From: Pollutimonas bauzanensis_A
Lineage (GTDB): Bacteria; Pseudomonadota; Gammaproteobacteria; Burkholderiales; Burkholderiaceae_B
Assembly (NCBI RefSeq): GCF_040393045.1
Contig: NZ_JBEBUX010000163.1
Location: 1 to 8,735, forward strand
Length of the DNA: 8,735 nucleotides
Direction of reading: 5' to 3'
Shown: one piece after another, positions 5,876-8,735 of the stretch
Layout of the letters: each line of letters begins with the position of its first letter
How positions within the stretch are numbered: the stretch's first letter is position 1
Program-made: the position numbers and the translations under genes
Notes under the pieces: generated by a model
Databases searched by the model: none
What the model was told of the DNA's origin: nothing
The model's input: the letters and a program-made list of their open reading frames with translations, nothing else

Positions 5876-5888
5876 AATCTGACCTCCC

Positions 5889-5963
5889 TGCTGACTGAAC
5901 TGCGTACCTACAGGTCCGCTGTGCCTTCCTGACACAAGGTGGGCATTGCCGACGCAGTCAGCA
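5889..5963 (+). promoter_or_regulatory. rne leader domain B: 9-bp helix closing a 75-nt domain
   Basis: TGCTGACTG (5889-5897) is perfectly complementary to CAGTCAGCA (5955-5963). An alternative keeps GCTGA/TCAGC and pairs CTGCG (5900-5904) with CGCAG (5953-5957), so the helix can register-shift. Within it CCTT (5924-5927) and AAGG (5936-5939) form a short hairpin. Confidence 0.5.
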
Positions 5964-5996
5964 AGCCCCCGCTGCAGATTTAGCGCCTCACACCGA

Positions 5997-6011
5997 ACGA
6001 CCCGCGGTCGT
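5997..6011 (+). promoter_or_regulatory. Hairpin upstream of rne ribosome site (1)
   Basis: ACGACC (5997-6002) and GGTCGT (6006-6011) form six perfect pairs with a CGC loop. It abuts the next hairpin without a gap, so the two could stack coaxially about ten bases before the Shine-Dalgarno. Confidence 0.5.
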
Positions 6012-6030
6012 GCGCCGATTTACGGTGCGC
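6012..6030 (+). promoter_or_regulatory. Hairpin upstream of rne ribosome site (2)
   Basis: GCG (6012-6014) pairs with CGC (6028-6030) and CCG (6015-6017) with CGG (6023-6025), with a two-base bulge at 6026-6027 and an AU-only loop ATTTA (6018-6022). AU-rich single-stranded loops are preferred RNase E sites, so cutting here would remove the leader near the ribosome site; that is inference. Confidence 0.45.
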
Positions 6031-6039
6031 CATGACTAC

Positions 6040-6044
6040 GGAGA
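6040..6044 (+). promoter_or_regulatory. Shine-Dalgarno of rne
   Basis: GGAGA ends nine bases before ATG 6054. This supports 6054 as the start over the out-of-frame ATG at 6032, which lies before the Shine-Dalgarno. Confidence 0.8.
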
Positions 6045-6053
6045 AATACACTC

Positions 6054-8735
6054 ATGAAACGAATGTTGTTCAATGCAACGCATCAAGAAGAACTACGCGT
6101 TGCGATTGTCGACGGTCAGAAGCTCATTGACCTCGATATCGAAACGGCCGGCCGCGAACAGCGCAAAGGCAATATCTACAAAGGCGTAATCACCCGCATC
6201 GAACCTGGCCTCGAAGCCTGCTTCGTCAGCTACGGCGAAGACCGTCACGGCTTCTTGCCGTTCAAGGAAGTGGCCCGGACCTATTTCAAAGAAGGCGTTG
6301 ATGTACGCACTGCGCGTATCCAGGAGGCCCTCGCCGAAGGCCAGGAACTGATCATCCAGGTTGAAAAAGAAGAGCGCGGCAACAAGGGCGCAGCCCTGAC
6401 CACGTTCATCTCCCTGGCAGGCCGCTACTTGGTGCTGATGCCTAATAACCCACGTGGCGGCGGTGTTTCGCGCAGGGTCGAAGGCGAAGACCGCCAGGAA
6501 CTGCGTGAAACCATGGACCAACTGGATATTCCAGCTGGCATGAGCATCATCGCACGCACCGCCGGTATAGGCCGCAACGTCGAAGAGCTGCAGTGGGACC
6601 TGTCCTATCTAATGCAGCTTTGGAATGCAATCGACGCGGCCGCCCGTGAAAACAAGGCGCCCATCCTGATCTACCTGGAGTCGAGCCTGGTCATCCGCGC
6701 CATCCGCGACTACTACTCGCCCGAAATCGGCGAAATCCTGATCGACACCGACGATATCTACGAGCAAGCCACCGCTTTCATGAGCGTTGTCATGCCCGAC
6801 AATGTCCAGCGCGTCAAAATGTACCGCGACGACGTACCCCTGTTTTCGCGTTTCCAAATCGAACACCAGATCGAAACCGCCTACTCGCGCACCGTCCAGT
6901 TGCCATCGGGAGGCTCAGTCGTCATCGATCATACCGAAGCCCTGGTTGCCGTAGACGTGAACTCGGCGCGCTCAACGCGCGGTTCCGACATTGAAGAAAC
7001 CGCGACGCGCACGAACCTGGAAGCCGCCGACGAAGTAGCCCGTCAGTTACGCCTGCGCGACCTTGGCGGCCTGATCGTGATCGACTTCATCGATATGGAA
7101 GAAAACAAAAACCAGCGCGCCGTAGAGCAACGCTTGCGCGATGCCCTCCATTTTGACCGCGCCCGAGTGCAAATGGGCAAGATTTCACGTTTCGGTCTTA
7201 TGGAACTATCGCGTCAGCGCCTGCGTCCTGCCCTGAACGAAGGCTCGCATATCACCTGCCCACGCTGCAACGGAACCGGCGTTGTACGCGATGCCGAATC
7301 CAGCGCCCTTCACGTTCTGCGTCTTCTGCAAGAAGAGGCCATGAAGGAAGGCACAGCTGCGCTGCACGCTCAAGTCCCGGTAGACGTCGCCACCTTCTTG
7401 CTTAACGAGAAGCGCGCCGACATCACCAAGATTGAGTCGCGCCTGAAGATCAACCTGGTTCTGATTCCCAACAAGAACCTGGAAACACCGCATCATCATA
7501 TCGAGCGGTTGCGTCACGACGATCCGCGACTGGAAGAAATCAAGACCAGTTTCGATCTGGTTACTCAGCCTGAGCCGCAACTTACCTGGGCACCCAACAA
7601 AGAGCAAGAAGCCAAGACTCGGCCTGAAGCACTGGTCAAGGGCATAACGCCTTCGCAACCCGCTCCTGTTTCACCTAATGCCCCTGCGCGCGCTGCTGCC
7701 AAACCCGCTACCCAGGGAAGCAGCCTGATCAGACGCCTGATCAACTGGTTGACTGGCGCCAGCACAGCAGCACCCAAGCCGCCTGTCGCTGAAGCAGCCA
7801 AACCCCAGCACGCCGGCCGCAACAAGAATAGCCGCCATAACGAGCAGCGCCGAGAACGCGGACAAGGTGATCGTAATCGCCCACGCCGTGGTGAACGTCG
7901 TCAAGATGCCGTCGAAGATAAGTCCAGCGAAGCCTCGGCCCCAGCTGCCAGAACGCGCCGTCAGTCCGCAGTCCAGGAAACGGCTGCTGTCTCCGAGCAA
8001 CGTGCCGCTGGTATTGCGGTAACACCGGCAGTTGCATCGCCGGCCGATGGCAGCGAATCGGCAAGCTCCGGCCGCAATAGCCGCAGCCGCCGCGGACGCG
8101 GACGCAATCGTCGCGACGAGAACGCAAGCGAAACCGTTGAACTCGACAACAATGACCTGCCCTTGACCGCAGCGGCGGAAGTATCGGCCTCAGCAGTTGC
8201 CGACGAAGCCTCTGATCAGCAAAAAACGGCTGTCGACGGCTCCATAGACCAGGCCTCCGACAACGACCAGCTTGATCCAGAGCGCAAGCGCCGTCGTCGT
8301 CGCAGCCGTCGTGGTCGCCGCAGCACAGAAACCGGCACTGAAACCAGCGCCGCGCAAGACAGCGAAAGCGATACTACAGAAGAAGGTCAGGCATTCGTTT
8401 CCCACGAAACGCCAGCCTTTAACCCACAGGTATTGCCAGCTATTGCGACAGCCCAAGGCGGGTTTTCCGAAGCCGTCCCGACGCCTGTAGAAGCTGCCCC
8501 TGTTCTTGCTCCTGCTCCTGTTGTTGTGGAAACTGCCCCGGCCGTAGCTACTGCGCCTGCTGAAGCTGTTATCGCTCCTGTTGCCGACGTAGCGCCCGCT
8601 GTAGAAGCGGCACCAGTCGCAGCAACTCAGGAACTGCCGGTTCAAGCCGAGCCTGCCACTCAGCCGGTAGAAGTGGAAGCTGCTACGACTGAAGCACCTG
8701 CCGAAACAACGCCCGTCGAAACAGCTCCTGTTGAA
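6054..8735 (+). CDS. rne: Ribonuclease E, N-terminal 894 residues (3' end outside window)
   Basis: This is the essential endoribonuclease that starts mRNA decay, matures rRNA and tRNA, and scaffolds the RNA degradosome. The frame is open for 894 codons to the window edge. The S1 domain covers about 36-118 (GNIYKGVITRIEPGLEACFVSYG). The 5'-phosphate sensor includes R168 and T169 (ARTAG). The DNase-I-like catalytic site has the magnesium-binding D301 (AVDVNSA) and D344 (VIDFIDM). The zinc link CPRCNGTG has C402 and C405. The catalytic half ends near residue 510, and length beyond it separates it from RNase G. In the scaffold half, SLIRRLINWLTG (557-568) is an amphipathic candidate membrane anchor. 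Arg-rich RNA-binding blocks follow at 588-616, 673-688 and 743-757, then a Pro/Ala/Val/Glu-rich tail from about 808. No partner-binding motif is recognisable in the visible part. Confidence 0.97.
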   Translation, partial: MKRMLFNATHQEELRVAIVDGQKLIDLDIETAGREQRKGNIYKGVITRIEPGLEACFVSYGEDRHGFLPFKEVARTYFKEGVDVRTARIQEALAEGQELIIQVEKEERGNKGAALTTFISLAGRYLVLMPNNPRGGGVSRRVEGEDRQELRETMDQLDIPAGMSIIARTAGIGRNVEELQWDLSYLMQLWNAIDAAARENKAPILIYLESSLVIRAIRDYYSPEIGEILIDTDDIYEQATAFMSVVMPDNVQRVKMYRDDVPLFSRFQIEHQIETAYSRTVQLPSGGSVVIDHTEALVAVDVNSARSTRGSDIEETATRTNLEAADEVARQLRLRDLGGLIVIDFIDMEENKNQRAVEQRLRDALHFDRARVQMGKISRFGLMELSRQRLRPALNEGSHITCPRCNGTGVVRDAESSALHVLRLLQEEAMKEGTAALHAQVPVDVATFLLNEKRADITKIESRLKINLVLIPNKNLETPHHHIERLRHDDPRLEEIKTSFDLVTQPEPQLTWAPNKEQEAKTRPEALVKGITPSQPAPVSPNAPARAAAKPATQGSSLIRRLINWLTGASTAAPKPPVAEAAKPQHAGRNKNSRHNEQRRERGQGDRNRPRRGERRQDAVEDKSSEASAPAARTRRQSAVQETAAVSEQRAAGIAVTPAVASPADGSESASSGRNSRSRRGRGRNRRDENASETVELDNNDLPLTAAAEVSASAVADEASDQQKTAVDGSIDQASDNDQLDPERKRRRRRSRRGRRSTETGTETSAAQDSESDTTEEGQAFVSHETPAFNPQVLPAIATAQGGFSEAVPTPVEAAPVLAPAPVVVETAPAVATAPAEAVIAPVADVAPAVEAAPVAATQELPVQAEPATQPVEVEAATTEAPAETTPVETAPVE
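8478..8735 (+). repeat. Pro-Ala-Val-Glu low-complexity coding repeat in rne
   Basis: Within rne, variants of PVEAAPV recur (TPVEAAPV, PAVEAAPV, QPVEVEAA, TPVETAPVE). At DNA level the 10-mer GCTCCTGTTG occurs exactly three times (8514, 8574, 8724), all in frame, 60 and 150 bases apart. Codons GCT, CCT and GTT are frequent here, unlike the C-ending bias of the catalytic half. This fits a disordered linker expanding by slippage or duplication. Confidence 0.6.

Larger units (their letters stand above)
5578..6053 (+). promoter_or_regulatory. Long structured 5' leader of rne, candidate autoregulatory RNA
   Basis: About 476 nt with no convincing gene separate the predicted start from the rne ATG. 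The stretch holds at least six inverted repeats, listed separately, a T7 run (5853-5859) and a good Shine-Dalgarno at its end. In E. coli, rne has a 361-nt leader whose hairpins are bound and cut by RNase E to hold its own level constant, and a long structured rne leader also occurs in pseudomonads. This leader occupies the same place and likely plays the same role. I cannot align it by eye to the enterobacterial element, so it may be a lineage-specific version. Confidence 0.55.

Noticed and set aside
6032..6133. Out-of-frame ATG at 6032 overlapping the rne start
   Set aside because: It precedes the Shine-Dalgarno rather than following it and encodes a short peptide without features.
7206..8645. 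Several minus-strand ORFs opposite the rne 3' half
   Set aside because: They are created by the GC-rich, Arg/Ala-rich rne codons on the other strand; the proteins are low-complexity mirror images with no start signals.

Overview
This window looks like a stretch of betaproteobacterial chromosome, most likely Burkholderiales and probably Alcaligenaceae (Bordetella/Pusillimonas-like). That placement rests on protein character and on a gene neighbourhood I recall from that group (rne / rluC / HAD hydrolase ... RsmI-like methyltransferase / maf, next to the yceD-rpmF-fatty-acid cluster). It is an inference, not a database result. There are no mobile elements, CRISPR arrays, tRNAs or rRNAs, and coding density is high except for one long gap before rne.

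Layout. Positions 1-121 are a non-coding left edge. On the minus strand the very edge carries an AGGA that would suit a gene starting just outside the window. A plus-strand cluster follows: a Maf/YceF nucleotide pyrophosphatase (122-715), a short RsmI-like SAM-dependent methyltransferase (729-1448, GTG start) and an AmiD-like outer-membrane lipoprotein amidase (1453-2232). This cluster ends at a perfect 10-bp hairpin (2239-2263), which it shares with the convergent msrPQ operon. msrP (3824-2856) and msrQ (2859-2248, TTG start) are translationally coupled and encode the periplasmic methionine sulfoxide reductase system. A gap of about 120 bp with two hairpins separates them from a second minus-strand pair. 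That pair is rluC (5566-4598), encoding the 23S rRNA pseudouridine synthase, and a HAD-superfamily phosphatase (4601-3948, GTG start), coupled through a 4-nt GTGA overlap.

The 487-bp gap 5567-6053 separates divergent rluC and rne. It contains an exact TATAAT on the plus strand, overlapping the rluC start, followed by a predicted untranslated leader of about 476 nt. The leader is rich in inverted repeats: an 11-bp helix enclosing a bulged hairpin at its 5' end, a second domain closed by 9 bp, and two adjacent hairpins just before the rne Shine-Dalgarno. It is the most interesting object in the window. By analogy with the long autoregulatory rne leader of E. coli it is a good candidate for an RNase E feedback sensor, although I cannot recognise sequence homology to the enterobacterial element.

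rne itself (6054 to the right edge, 894 codons visible, no stop) has a complete catalytic half with all key residues. Its C-terminal scaffold half is disordered, Arg-rich and then Pro/Ala/Val/Glu-rich, with a short amphipathic segment that may bind membrane. The functional themes are RNA modification and decay (rluC, RsmI-like, rne), envelope maintenance (AmiD, MsrPQ) and house-cleaning of nucleotides and phosphoesters (Maf, HAD). I see no clearly new multi-gene system; the novelty, if any, lies in the rne leader RNA.
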